Part shown: one piece after another, positions 7,081 to 15,342 of the stretch | How positions within the stretch are numbered: position 1 is the stretch's first letter | Layout: each line of letters opens with the position of its first letter | DNA from: JBGTNQ01 sp964646785 | GTDB lineage: Bacteria; Patescibacteriota; Minisyncoccia; Phycocordibacterales; Zambryskibacteraceae | DNA: 26,044 nucleotides | Reading direction: 5' to 3' | NCBI GenBank assembly: GCA_964646785.1 | Contig: CAZYGU010000009.1 | Coordinates: forward strand, 1 to 26,044 | The notes under the pieces: generated by a model | Databases searched by the model: none | Seen by the model: the letters and a program-made list of their open reading frames with translations, nothing else | Told to the model about the DNA's origin: nothing | Program-made: the position numbers and the translations under genes

Positions 7081-7728
7081 TTAGTGAGCTATTGCAAATC
7101 CAATAACATGTTTTGCGCCAGAATCTTTTAGCACTTTTCGAGCTTCTACGAAGGTGCTTCCTGTGGTCGTCACATCATCGATGATAATGATGTTTTTGCC
7201 TACTACTGAGTTATTTTGCTGTACACCAAAAGATCCAATAATATTAGAAAGACGCTCAGATCTATGTTTGATTGAAGTTTGTGGCTTTGTTTCTTTTGTT
7301 TTTATAAGTACATATGGTTCATACGAGACACTGTTTCCAATATGAGTTTTCATGATTGCTTGAGCAAGTTTCTCCGTTTGATTAAATCCTTTTTGTTTAC
7401 GGTGTGTTCTTGATGAAGGGATTGGGACAATAATCCATTCTCGAGAAATAAATCCATGGTGTTCTTCAAAAAAAGAATGTATTTCTTCGGCAAAAATTTC
7501 TGCAACCTCGGTAATAATTTTTGTATTTGCCCCATATTTTATTTCCCACACAAGTGATCTGACAGTTGGATTTTTATAATGGAATAGGGCATGAATAAAA
7601 CTATGTGGAGTTTCTGCTGCTGGTTCTAGGCTTCGGAGAAGCCCATGTTCAACGAGTTCTTCAAGAGCAAGTGTAGATGCTCTCTTGGGAAAAAGTGCAT
7701 TAAGCATCAAATCGAGTATCCTTTCCAT
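7081..7728 (-). CDS. comF: ComF-family phosphoribosyltransferase
   Basis: 215 residues with the type I phosphoribosyltransferase fold: the PRPP-binding loop IIIIDDVTTTGST at about 180-192, and the ComF signatures PIPSSRTHRKQKGFNQ (about 102-117) and a TSIKHRSER-type segment at about 151-159. ComF proteins are needed for DNA uptake in several naturally competent bacteria, but their biochemical role is still unclear. The usual N-terminal four-cysteine zinc finger is missing: no cysteine is present where CxxC pairs are expected. The gene is divergent from the type IV pilus cluster, which fits a link between pili and competence. Confidence 0.85.
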   Translation of the reverse strand: MERILDLMLNALFPKRASTLALEELVEHGLLRSLEPAAETPHSFIHALFHYKNPTVRSLVWEIKYGANTKIITEVAEIFAEEIHSFFEEHHGFISREWIIVPIPSSRTHRKQKGFNQTEKLAQAIMKTHIGNSVSYEPYVLIKTKETKPQTSIKHRSERLSNIIGSFGVQQNNSVVGKNIIIIDDVTTTGSTFVEARKVLKDSGAKHVIGFAIAH

Positions 7729-7756
7729 GTGTATCTATATTCTATAAGAAAAGAGT

Positions 7757-7785
7757 TTAAATTTTCACTATGGCCATGGTATACT
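7757..7785 (+). promoter_or_regulatory. Candidate promoter of pilM
   Basis: TTAAAT (7757-7762), 17-nt spacer, TATACT (7780-7785). This gives a leader of about 13 nt before the ATG at 7806 and supports that start over the in-frame ATG at 7770, which lies upstream of the -10 box. Confidence 0.4.
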
Positions 7786-7805
7786 GGCCACATAACGTTT
7801 ATACA

Positions 7806-8780
7806 ATGGCAAATTTTCTCAAAGATATTTTTTCATTTAAGAAAAAACCAACAAGTGTACTAGGTATAGATATCGGTTCATCCGCTATTAAAGTAGTCCA
7901 ATTAAGAAGAAAGGGTGAAAAGGCAGTTCTTGAAACATATGGCGAGCTTGCTCTTGGGCCATATGGAGGTGTAGAGATTGGACAAGCAACCAATCTTTCA
8001 ACGGAAAAACTTGTTGAAGCATTATCTGATCTCATGTCAGAAAAAGAAGTAAACCTTACTTCGAANNNNNNNNNNNNNNNNNNNNNNNNNNNNNNNNNNN
8101 NNNNNNNNNNNNNNNNNNNNNNNNNNNNNNNNNNNNNNNNNNNNNNNNNNNNNNNNNNNNNNNNNCACAATGAGACGATTGCACGGTATCAAGAAGTTAT
8201 TCGAAAGACTGCACTTGAATCAAGTTTTTTTGAAATTGAAATTTTTAGCACTATGAGAGCTGTGCTTGAAGATGAGACAAAACCAGTGATGATTTTCGAT
8301 ATGGGAGCTGCTTCAACAAAGCTTTATATCCTTGAAAGAGGAATCGTTCGACTTTCTCATACAATAAATAGAGGGTCACAAGATATTACTTCTATGATTT
8401 CAAAATCACTTTCTATCCCAATGAGTCAAGCAGAAATTATAAAGCGAGAATCAGGGCTTCTTGCGAATACGGTAAATAATATTCGAGAAATTACTCGCCT
8501 TAGTCTTGATCAGGTTTTTTCAGAAGCGAATCAAGTGGTTCTCAATTATGAAAGAAAATATGGGAAAACATTAGGTAAGATAGTTCTTGTTGGGGGAGGG
8601 TCAGCATTAAAAGGTCTTGCTGATCTTGCACAACAAAGTTTTCAAACTCCAGTTGTTGCTGGACATCCATTCTCAAAAACAGAAGCTCCCGCGTTTCTAG
8701 AAAAAATTCTTGAAGAGACAGGACCAGAATTTGCAGTTGCTGTAGGGGTCGCACTTCGCAGGCTTCAAGAGCTTGGATAA
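7806..8780 (+). CDS. pilM: Type IV pilus assembly protein PilM (interrupted by N gap)
   Basis: Actin-like ATPase-fold protein of the cytoplasmic side of the pilus machine, which binds the N-terminal tail of PilN. The start MANFLKDIF is followed by the phosphate-1 motif GIDIGSSAIKVVQL (about 20-33). After the gap come the second phosphate motif (IFDMGAASTKLYI) and the adenosine motif (VLVGGGSALKGL near 8590). Some 100 N at 8066-8165 interrupt the gene. The frames on both sides agree across 100 N, but relatives carry roughly 75-85 residues in this region and only about 33 fit, so the true gap is probably longer. First gene of the pilus cluster, divergent from the ComF-family gene. Confidence 0.9.
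   Translation: MANFLKDIFSFKKKPTSVLGIDIGSSAIKVVQLRRKGEKAVLETYGELALGPYGGVEIGQATNLSTEKLVEALSDLMSEKEVNLTSXXXXXXXXXXXXXXXXXXXXXXXXXXXXXXXXXXHNETIARYQEVIRKTALESSFFEIEIFSTMRAVLEDETKPVMIFDMGAASTKLYILERGIVRLSHTINRGSQDITSMISKSLSIPMSQAEIIKRESGLLANTVNNIREITRLSLDQVFSEANQVVLNYERKYGKTLGKIVLVGGGSALKGLADLAQQSFQTPVVAGHPFSKTEAPAFLEKILEETGPEFAVAVGVALRRLQELG
8066..8165. other. Assembly gap of 100 N inside pilM
   Basis: Exactly 100 undetermined bases. No repeat flanks it, so its real length cannot be read from the sequence; comparison with typical PilM proteins suggests more than 100 bp are missing. Confidence 0.95.
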
Positions 8781-8833
8781 TTATTTTTGATCTACTGTGG
8801 ATTAGTTTGTCATTGTTTTATAAAGCTCTGTAG

Positions 8834-8839
8834 TATAAT
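8834..8839 (+). promoter_or_regulatory. -10 box upstream of pilN
   Basis: TATAAT, with TTGTTT (8813-8818) 15 nt upstream as a weak -35. The implied leader is about 30 nt. This would allow pilN and later genes to be expressed apart from pilM. Confidence 0.45.
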
Positions 8840-8874
8840 TCTTTTATAAGCGCGTTACCTCGCTCTTTCCTCCA

Positions 8875-9576
8875 ATGGAACTAACACCACAATCTCAACC
8901 ATCATTCATTCCGAAAAAACCTGTAACATCAGGAGCGTTCTCGAAGCACTCAACGGGTCTTTTTCCTTTTATCGCTGATCTTATATTTGTTGTTGCACTA
9001 GTTGCGACACTTCTTGTGTTCGTGTATTCAAAATATCTTGAGGGAAGTATCTCTAAAATGGAAACCTCACTTACTGAGGCGAGAACGTCTCTTGATCCAA
9101 GTCTCATTAATCAATTGTACAGGTCTGATCTTCGTATTGTTTCTATAAAAGAGTTGATTAAAAAACATACATCACTTTCTTCTTTCTTCGAGCTTCTTCA
9201 AGTAAAGACTTTGCAAAATGTAAGCTTCAATAGTTTTGCTTTCAATGCGGACGATAGTGGAGCGATCACACTCTATATGAAAGGGAATGCAAAAAACTAC
9301 GCAACCCTTGCACTTCAAGCTAAGGTACTGGAACTTGATGACAATTTCATTAATCCAGTATTCTCAGATCTTAATTTAAACGATAGAGGTGAGGTGGTTT
9401 TTGTTCTCAAAAGCCATTTGAGTCCAAAAGCAATTTCGTATGTTGCGCATCTCGATGATTCAACACTCCCTAAACCTTCAATTCCTGTTATGACAAACCA
9501 GGTTCAGGTTGCACCTGTATCAAATGTTTCTGCACCAGTACCATCGGCAAGTTCATCTAACACAACAAATCCATAA
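8875..9576 (+). CDS. pilN: PilN-like pilus assembly protein
   Basis: 233 residues: a cytoplasmic N-terminal segment of about 30 residues, one membrane helix at about 31-50 (FIADLIFVVALVATLLVFVY), a short helical region and a ferredoxin-like periplasmic domain. Topology, size and place between PilM and PilO identify it as the PilN equivalent, which links cytoplasmic PilM to periplasmic PilO; sequence identity to PilN is weak. The C-terminus is an extended Ser/Pro/Asn-rich tail (from about 195). There is no visible Shine-Dalgarno sequence. pilO starts one base after its stop codon. Confidence 0.75.
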   Translation: MELTPQSQPSFIPKKPVTSGAFSKHSTGLFPFIADLIFVVALVATLLVFVYSKYLEGSISKMETSLTEARTSLDPSLINQLYRSDLRIVSIKELIKKHTSLSSFFELLQVKTLQNVSFNSFAFNADDSGAITLYMKGNAKNYATLALQAKVLELDDNFINPVFSDLNLNDRGEVVFVLKSHLSPKAISYVAHLDDSTLPKPSIPVMTNQVQVAPVSNVSAPVPSASSSNTTNP

Positions 9577-9577
9577 C

Positions 9578-10135
9578 ATGAGAAGCCTTATTCCAATTTT
9601 TTTAGTAGCTGTTTCACTTGGTTTGTACTATACGTACATCAATCCTCAGTATGCGGCAGTGCAAGAACTAAAGTCGCAGTCAAATCAATATCAATTAGCT
9701 CTTGATAAGGCTAAAGAATTAGAGCAGGAGAGGGATGTGTTGTTAACAAAGTACAATAATTTTTCTCAAGAAGATATCAATCGAATCAATAGAATTCTTC
9801 CAAATAAAGTAAATACTGTTAAATTGATAACTGATATTGATAGTGTTGCAGCTCGATACGGCATAACAATTCGATCGGTTTCTGTAACACAGACAAATCT
9901 TGATAATGCCCAAGCCGTCGTTACGGAGGGTGTACCCGAAAAGCTTTATAACACAACTACTATTGCTTTTAAGTTCTCATCAACATACCCTAATCTTGTT
10001 CAGTTTCTTAAAGATTTAGAAAAAAGTGTTCAAATGATTGATATGCAATTTGTTCGATTTGAAGTCGGAGAGTCAGATGATAGTAGCGGCGTTCATTCCT
10101 ACGAAGTATCATTCAATACCTATTGGCTTAAGTAA
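9578..10135 (+). CDS. pilO: PilO-like pilus assembly protein
   Basis: 185 residues: an N-terminal membrane helix (about 3-20, SLIPIFLVAVSLGLYYTYI), a coiled-coil stretch (about 28-60, rich in Glu, Gln, Lys and Leu) and a C-terminal ferredoxin-like domain, the standard PilO plan. It should pair with PilN to form the inner-membrane alignment ring. The ATG at 9578 follows the pilN stop by one base; the ORF extends upstream inside pilN, but the segment after 9578 is the one with a sensible membrane helix. Confidence 0.8.
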   Translation: MRSLIPIFLVAVSLGLYYTYINPQYAAVQELKSQSNQYQLALDKAKELEQERDVLLTKYNNFSQEDINRINRILPNKVNTVKLITDIDSVAARYGITIRSVSVTQTNLDNAQAVVTEGVPEKLYNTTTIAFKFSSTYPNLVQFLKDLEKSVQMIDMQFVRFEVGESDDSSGVHSYEVSFNTYWLK

Positions 10136-10141
10136 ACTGCA

Positions 10142-10486
10142 ATGGAACCACAATCACACTCAATAAAAAATGTCGTAGTAGGAGCTGTTGTTATTCTTCT
10201 AGTTGGTTTGGCAATTTATTTTTTCTTTTTTAAAACTACATCACAACAGGTAGTTTTCGATCAATTTGGCAATCCGATTGAGGCACAAGTTGTAGGACAG
10301 GATCTTATTGATCTTTTAGCAAAGCTTCAGTCTGTTGAGCTAGATGAATCACTATTTCAGGACAAAGCATTTGTAAGTCTTACTGATTATTCAGTCACAC
10401 TTCCAGATCAATTGCAGGGTAGAAATGATCCATTCCAGCCAATATCAGGACGCGCACCAGTTTCACTTCCAACGAAAGGTCGCTAA
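10142..10486 (+). CDS. Small PilP-like pilus operon protein
   Basis: 114 residues with one N-terminal membrane helix (about 12-30, VVGAVVILLVGLAIYFFFF) and a short extracytoplasmic region ending in RNDPFQPISGRAP, similar to the Asn/Pro/Phe tail seen in small proteins at this position in other Parcubacteria pilus clusters. The slot after PilO is that of PilP in Gram-negative bacteria, but no lipobox or secretin-binding domain is seen, and no secretin gene lies here, as expected for cells without a classical outer membrane. It starts 6 nt after pilO and has no Shine-Dalgarno sequence. Confidence 0.65.
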   Translation: MEPQSHSIKNVVVGAVVILLVGLAIYFFFFKTTSQQVVFDQFGNPIEAQVVGQDLIDLLAKLQSVELDESLFQDKAFVSLTDYSVTLPDQLQGRNDPFQPISGRAPVSLPTKGR

Positions 10487-10530
10487 TTTGTTTTTTTGGC
10501 TACTCATTTCTAATTTGTTTTTTTTGAATG

Positions 10531-10559
10531 TTCGAAATATGTGCATGAGTGTATATAAT
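10531..10559 (+). promoter_or_regulatory. Candidate promoter of pilB
   Basis: TTCGAA (10531-10536), 17 nt, TATAAT (10554-10559). A second box, TATACT (10566-10571), lies just downstream. Either would put the transcript start after the in-frame alternative start at 10549 and before the ATG at 10609. Confidence 0.45.
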
Positions 10560-10608
10560 TGATGATATACTTTTTACATTAGGGACGAGAAGTCTATTAC
10601 TATCCAGA

Positions 10609-12399
10609 ATGAGTATACTCGAAGCACTAGTAGAAAAAAAAGTTATTTCCCAAGACGATATTTCGTCTATTTTGGATGAATCAGAAACTGAAAATATCAG
10701 TATTGAACAAATTTTGATAAAGAGAGGAGTAGATCCAGAAATCATTCTTAAAACAAAAAGTGAGTTTCTCGATGTGCCAACACGAGAATTAAAAAATAAG
10801 GAAGTCCCCGGGAAAATTCTTGAGTTTATTCCTGAGGAATCAGCATCACACTATCGATTTGTACCAATTGGTGTTCGAGACGGTGTACTTGAAGTTGGTA
10901 TTGTTGATCCGGATAATATTGAAGCTCGAGATGCCCTGAACTTCATTTCTGCGAAAATCAACATGCCATTCAAAATCTTTCTCATTAGTGAGCAAGATTT
11001 TGATTCTGTTATTTCTATGTATAAAGGTCTTTCAGGTCAGGTAACACAGGCACTTTCTGAACTTGAAATTGAATTAGGGGCTAAAAAAGATACAAAAGGT
11101 GAGGATGAAGAAGAAGGAGGAGAAAGTCCTGAGGAGGAAGAGAATTCACAAGCAGCAAATGATGTAGATGTGTCTGGCAACGCACATTTAAAAGAGGGAA
11201 AAGAAGGAACAAAAATTATTGAGGATGCGCCTGTTATTAAGATTGTGGCAACAATACTCAGGTACGCGATTGATGGAAATGCATCTGATATACACATTGA
11301 ACGTATGCGTGAAAATGTTCGGGTACGATTTCGTGTTGATGGAATTATGAATACATCGCTGGTACTTCCTGCAAAAATCCACTCTGCAGTTGTTGCTCGT
11401 ATTAAAATTCTTTCAAATATGCGTTTGGATGAAAAAAGAAAACCTCAAGACAACAGATTTAGTACAAAGATTGGAGATCGAAAAATTGATCTTCGTGTAT
11501 CTACATTTCCAACATATTATGGAGAAAAAGTTGTGATGCGTGTACTTGATCAACAAAAGGGAGTAAAGAAGCTGGATGAACTCGGTTTAACTGATAAAAA
11601 TGTTGCCTTGATGCGTAAAGCTCTTAAACGTCCTTACGGACTTATTCTTATTTCAGGTCCAACTGGATCAGGAAAATCAACAACCCTTTATTCTATGTTG
11701 AATGAAATGGATCGTGATCATAAAAATGTGTTATCACTTGAAGATCCGATTGAGTACAATATTGATGGAGTAAGTCAGTCACAAGTTCGTCCTGAAATTG
11801 GATATACGTTTGCGAATGGTCTTAGAACAACACTCCGTCAGGACCCTGATGTGATTATGGTGGGGGAGATTCGTGATAAAGAGACTGCACAGCTCGCCAT
11901 TCAGGCGGCTCTTACTGGACATTTGGTGTTTTCAACAATCCATACGAATAATGCAGTAGGAGCCATTCCTCGACTTATCGACATGGGTGTTGATCCATAC
12001 TTAATCGCACCAACACTTGTTCTCGCAATTGCACAAAGATTGGTTCGAGCATTTTGTCCTGGTGCAGGTAAACCAATTCCTGTTGATGGAAGTATTAAAG
12101 TCATGCTTGAAAAACAATTCGCTGATTTGCCAGAAAAGTTTAGAAATGAGATTCCTGTTGGCAAAGAATTGTATGAGATATCTCCTACAGAGGATTGTCC
12201 GAACGGTACACGTGGGCGATATGCAGTTATGGAGGTATTAGAAATGGATAAAGATATTGAGGAAGTGATTCTACGAGGTGGAACAGAAATCGAGCTTGCG
12301 AAGATGGCACGAGAAAAAGGAATGCTAAGTATGAAAGAGGATGCAATTATCAAAGCATTTAAACGCATGATTCCATTTGAAGAGGTGGGAACGCTTTAA
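10609..12399 (+). CDS. pilB: Type IV pilus extension ATPase PilB
   Basis: 596-residue secretion-type hexameric ATPase that powers pilin polymerisation. An N-terminal MshEN/GspE-N-like domain (about 1-140) is joined by a very acidic linker (about 160-185, runs of Glu) to the catalytic half: Asp box region near 226-235, Walker A GPTGSGKS at about 350-357, Asp/Glu box LEDPIEY near 377-383, Walker B region DVIMVGEIRD at about 414-423 and His box STIHTN at 442-447. The four-cysteine zinc site usual in this family is not preserved: only FCPG near 482 and DCPNG near 530 remain. The ATG at 10609 is chosen because the promoter boxes lie upstream of it. Confidence 0.95.
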   Translation: MSILEALVEKKVISQDDISSILDESETENISIEQILIKRGVDPEIILKTKSEFLDVPTRELKNKEVPGKILEFIPEESASHYRFVPIGVRDGVLEVGIVDPDNIEARDALNFISAKINMPFKIFLISEQDFDSVISMYKGLSGQVTQALSELEIELGAKKDTKGEDEEEGGESPEEEENSQAANDVDVSGNAHLKEGKEGTKIIEDAPVIKIVATILRYAIDGNASDIHIERMRENVRVRFRVDGIMNTSLVLPAKIHSAVVARIKILSNMRLDEKRKPQDNRFSTKIGDRKIDLRVSTFPTYYGEKVVMRVLDQQKGVKKLDELGLTDKNVALMRKALKRPYGLILISGPTGSGKSTTLYSMLNEMDRDHKNVLSLEDPIEYNIDGVSQSQVRPEIGYTFANGLRTTLRQDPDVIMVGEIRDKETAQLAIQAALTGHLVFSTIHTNNAVGAIPRLIDMGVDPYLIAPTLVLAIAQRLVRAFCPGAGKPIPVDGSIKVMLEKQFADLPEKFRNEIPVGKELYEISPTEDCPNGTRGRYAVMEVLEMDKDIEEVILRGGTEIELAKMAREKGMLSMKEDAIIKAFKRMIPFEEVGTL

Positions 12400-12439
12400 T
12401 ATATAAGAAGACGGTGGAGAAGTCATTATTTCTCTATGC

Positions 12440-12445
12440 TATAAT
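12440..12445 (+). promoter_or_regulatory. -10 box of the receiver gene
   Basis: Perfect TATAAT ending 9 nt before the ATG at 12455, implying a leaderless or nearly leaderless transcript. Confidence 0.5.
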
Positions 12446-12454
12446 TTCTCTACT

Positions 12455-12850
12455 ATGCAAGATGAAAAAAAATATAATGTATTGATAGTTGATGATGATA
12501 AATTTTTACTTGATATGTATGCTACGAAGTTTAAAGCACTTGGGCATACAGCTACTGTTGCTATGGGGCCGAATGAAGCTCTCACCAAACTTCGAGGCGG
12601 AGAGAATCCTGATGCACTGATATGCGATATTATCATGCCTGGAATGGACGGCCTTGAACTTGTTGAAACGGTTCGGAAGGAAAACCTTGCATCAAATTCG
12701 GTTGTTATCATGCTAACTAATGAAAGTGATCCTTCAAAGATTGAGAAGGCAAAAGGTTTAAATGTTGCAGGATATATTGTAAAGGCAACACTCATTCCAT
12801 CAGAGGTTGTTGAAGAAGTTGTGAAGATTTTGAAAACCAATAATAAATAA
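12455..12850 (+). CDS. Single-domain response regulator (CheY/PilG/PilH-like)
   Basis: 131 residues made of one receiver domain and no output domain. The acidic pocket is VDDD at 12-15, the phosphorylation site is D58 (ALICDIIMP), the conserved Thr is T88 (IIMLTNE) and the conserved Lys is K110 (GYIVKAT). Being placed between pilB and pilT, it may tune extension or retraction as PilG/PilH do in Pseudomonas, or control gene expression by binding a partner. No histidine kinase is in the window. It has its own -10 box. Confidence 0.9.
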   Translation: MQDEKKYNVLIVDDDKFLLDMYATKFKALGHTATVAMGPNEALTKLRGGENPDALICDIIMPGMDGLELVETVRKENLASNSVVIMLTNESDPSKIEKAKGLNVAGYIVKATLIPSEVVEEVVKILKTNNK

Positions 12851-12950
12851 TGTGGATATTGATATCAGTAGATGTTTCTTAAGTGGTACTATATAGAGTA
12901 TATGAAGAGAGAAGTAAATATTATTATGTTTGCAACTAATTTATAACGGG

Positions 12951-14009
12951 ATGGATCGAACACAATTGCTTAATCGTTTCATTGAAACTGTCGTGAATGA
13001 GAATGGATCAGATATCCATCTTTCAGAAGGACGAGTTCCGTATATTCGAGTTGCGAGTTTTTTAGTTCCACTCCTTAAGGAAAAAGTTCTCACACGAGAA
13101 GATCTTGAGGGGATCCTCTCTGTTCTTGTTCGGCCGGAGATTAAAGCAGAATTTTTGGAAAAAAAGGAAACCGATTTCTCCTATGAACATGGAAGTGCAA
13201 GATTTCGTGGAAATGCATATTTTCATCTTGGAAAAATTTCTGTTGCGCTTCGTTTGATTCCAAAACGGATACGAACTCTTGAAGAGCTTAATCTACCTCC
13301 AATACTTGAGACTTTTACAAAAAAGCAACAAGGATTCTTTCTTGCTGTGGGCCCGGCAGGTCAAGGAAAATCTACTACTCTTGCTACATTGATTGAAATG
13401 ATCAATCTTGAAAGACTTGAGCATATTATCACCATTGAAGATCCGATCGAATATTTATTTGAACCCAAAAAAGCGATTATTGATCAACGAGAAGTTCGTA
13501 TCGATACAGCAGATTTTCATACAGCACTTTGGAATGTATTTCGAGAGGATGCGGATGTTGTGATGATTGGAGAAATGCGTGATCCAACAACGGTTGCTAC
13601 TGCTGTGACTGCTGCTGAAACAGGACATTTGGTATTTTCTACTCTCCATACGAATACCGCAGCACAAACAATTGACCGTATTATCGACTCATTTCCTGCA
13701 GATCAGCAATCACAGATACGTATTCAGCTCGCAGGCTCACTTGCTGGTGTATTTTCACAACGTCTTATCCCGCGTATTTCAGGAGGTCTTGTTCCGGCAT
13801 ACGAATTGTTGATAAATAATAATGCAGTTGCAAACCTTATCCGTGAAAGGAGAACTCATGAGCTTAATGCTGTTATTGAGACAAGCTCAGAGGATGGCAT
13901 GATTGATCTCAATAGATCACTCGCTTTCCTTGTTCAGAATGGTCAGATTACCGTTGAAAATGCCTATCAATTCTCTACGAATCCAAAAACACTTGAGAAA
14001 ATGTTGTAA
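12951..14009 (+). CDS. pilT: Type IV pilus retraction ATPase PilT
   Basis: 352 residues, shorter than PilB and lacking its N-terminal domain, as in PilT. Walker A is GPAGQGKST (about 134-142; the usual Ser before the Gly-Lys is Gln), the Asp box is TIEDPIEY (161-168), Walker B is DVVMIGEMRD (202-211), His box STLHTN (230-235). A segment NAVANLIRERR near 291-301 sits where PilT has the AIRNLIRE motif needed for retraction. The ATG at 12951 (MDRTQLL) matches the usual start; a longer form from 12930 is possible. Presence of PilT predicts retractile pili. Confidence 0.92.
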   Translation: MDRTQLLNRFIETVVNENGSDIHLSEGRVPYIRVASFLVPLLKEKVLTREDLEGILSVLVRPEIKAEFLEKKETDFSYEHGSARFRGNAYFHLGKISVALRLIPKRIRTLEELNLPPILETFTKKQQGFFLAVGPAGQGKSTTLATLIEMINLERLEHIITIEDPIEYLFEPKKAIIDQREVRIDTADFHTALWNVFREDADVVMIGEMRDPTTVATAVTAAETGHLVFSTLHTNTAAQTIDRIIDSFPADQQSQIRIQLAGSLAGVFSQRLIPRISGGLVPAYELLINNNAVANLIRERRTHELNAVIETSSEDGMIDLNRSLAFLVQNGQITVENAYQFSTNPKTLEKML

Positions 14010-14023
14010 TCAAATAATTTACC

Positions 14024-15229
14024 ATGCAATTTGTTTATAAAGCATTAGATGCAAATGGAGAAACAAAAGGGGGAACAGTTGAAGCTGTTTCCATCGATTT
14101 GGCTATCAGTTCAATTCAAAAGCGAGGTTTGATTATTTCATCGATTCTTCCAGTTGAGGATGAAGAAATGAAGAGACATTTGTTTATGGGAAACAGAGTC
14201 TCTAATAAAGATGTTGTAATTCTTTCACGACAGTTAGCGACGTTGTTTGATGCCCAAGTATCCGCTCTTCGAATATTTAAATTAATATCTGCAGAAACTG
14301 AGAGTATACCTCTACGAAAGGCGCTTATTGAGATTGCTGATGATTTGCAAGGAGGAAGTTCTATCTCCAAAGCACTTGCGCAGCACCCGAAAGTGTTTTC
14401 TGACTTCTATGTGAATATGGTGAAAGCAGGAGAAGAAACAGGAAAATTGAATGACACATTTAATTACCTTGCTGATTACCTTGATAGAAACTATGAAGTA
14501 GTGACAAAAGCTCGAAATGCGCTTATTTATCCAGCTTTTGTTATTACTGTTTTTGTTGGAGTAATGATTTTGATGTTTACAATGATTGTGCCGAAAATTG
14601 CAGCAATTATTCTTGATTCAGGTCAAGATATTCCAATTTACACAAAAATCGTTATTTCTATCAGTGATTTCTTTGTACATTATGGTATTTTTCTTGCTGC
14701 ATTTCTTGCGGTAGGATCTTTTTTCTTGGTTCGATTCATTCGAACACCACAAGGTGCATATGCATTTGATAGTTTTAAGTTATCAATTCCTTATATTGGG
14801 GATCTTTTTCGAAAGCTTTACCTATCAATGATTTCTGACAACATGCATACAATGATCATGTCAGGTATCCCAATGCTCCGTGCCCTTGAGATTACTTCAA
14901 CAGTTGTGGGGAGTGATACATATAAGCAGATTTTAAATGAAAGTATGATTGCGGTGAAAGGAGGAAGCTCACTCTCTGCTTCGTTATCTCAATACAAGGA
15001 AATTCCAGGAATTTTGGTTCAAATGGTCAAGGTTGGAGAAGAAACAGGGGAGCTTGGTACTATCTTAAAAACAATGGCTAAATTCTATCAGCGGGAAGTG
15101 ATGACTGCTGTTGATACTTTGGTTGATCTTATTGAGCCAGTTATGATTGTTATGCTAGGTCTTGGTGTTGGTGTTCTTCTTGCTGCGGTACTTATGCCGA
15201 TTTACAACATTGCCTCGTCAGCGGGGTAA
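14024..15229 (+). CDS. pilC: Type IV pilus platform protein PilC
   Basis: 401-residue inner-membrane protein with two T2SF domains, each ending in long hydrophobic segments; membrane helices lie at about 168-192, 219-240 and 370-392. The N-terminal FVYKALDANGETKGGTVEA and the repeated KAGEETGKL / KVGEETGEL motifs are typical of PilC/GspF. It anchors the ATPases and pilin assembly. It follows pilT by 14 nt with no promoter or ribosome-binding site visible, so it is probably cotranscribed with pilT. Confidence 0.95.
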   Translation: MQFVYKALDANGETKGGTVEAVSIDLAISSIQKRGLIISSILPVEDEEMKRHLFMGNRVSNKDVVILSRQLATLFDAQVSALRIFKLISAETESIPLRKALIEIADDLQGGSSISKALAQHPKVFSDFYVNMVKAGEETGKLNDTFNYLADYLDRNYEVVTKARNALIYPAFVITVFVGVMILMFTMIVPKIAAIILDSGQDIPIYTKIVISISDFFVHYGIFLAAFLAVGSFFLVRFIRTPQGAYAFDSFKLSIPYIGDLFRKLYLSMISDNMHTMIMSGIPMLRALEITSTVVGSDTYKQILNESMIAVKGGSSLSASLSQYKEIPGILVQMVKVGEETGELGTILKTMAKFYQREVMTAVDTLVDLIEPVMIVMLGLGVGVLLAAVLMPIYNIASSAG

Positions 15230-15239
15230 TCCACAGGGC

Positions 15240-15268
15240 TGTTGTAGTTTTGTTTTTTCCATTATAAT
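15240..15268 (+). promoter_or_regulatory. Promoter of the first pilin gene
   Basis: TATAAT (15263-15268) with TGTTGT/TTGTAG 15-17 nt upstream. Unlike the neighbouring pilin genes it gives a long leader of about 68 nt, which holds a GC-rich hairpin. Confidence 0.5.
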
Positions 15269-15283
15269 AGTAGTACTCGTTTT

Positions 15284-15319
15284 ATGGAACGAAACGCCCG
15301 CAAGGGCGCGGGCGATTAA
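15284..15319 (+). promoter_or_regulatory. 5' leader hairpin and 11-codon ORF before the first pilin
   Basis: In an AT-rich context CGCCCGC (15295-15301) can pair with GCGGGCG (15308-15314). Alternatively CGCCC (15295-15299) pairs with GGGCG (15304-15308) around a GCAA tetraloop; the two folds exclude each other. An ATG at 15284 opens an 11-codon frame (MERNARKGAGD, TAA at 15317-15319) that spans both. It could stabilise or regulate the pilin mRNA; translation of the small frame is unproven. Confidence 0.35.
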
Positions 15320-15342
15320 AAGGTTTAATTAGTAAAAATAGA

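Noticed and set aside
10483..10530. Direct repeat CTAATTTGTTTTTTT (10483-10497 and from 10510)
   Set aside because: Two imperfect low-complexity T-tract copies between operon genes; could be slippage, no function supported.
12930..12950. Longer pilT start (seven extra codons)
   Set aside because: Family members begin at the MDxxQLL segment, so 12951 is favoured; the longer form cannot be excluded.
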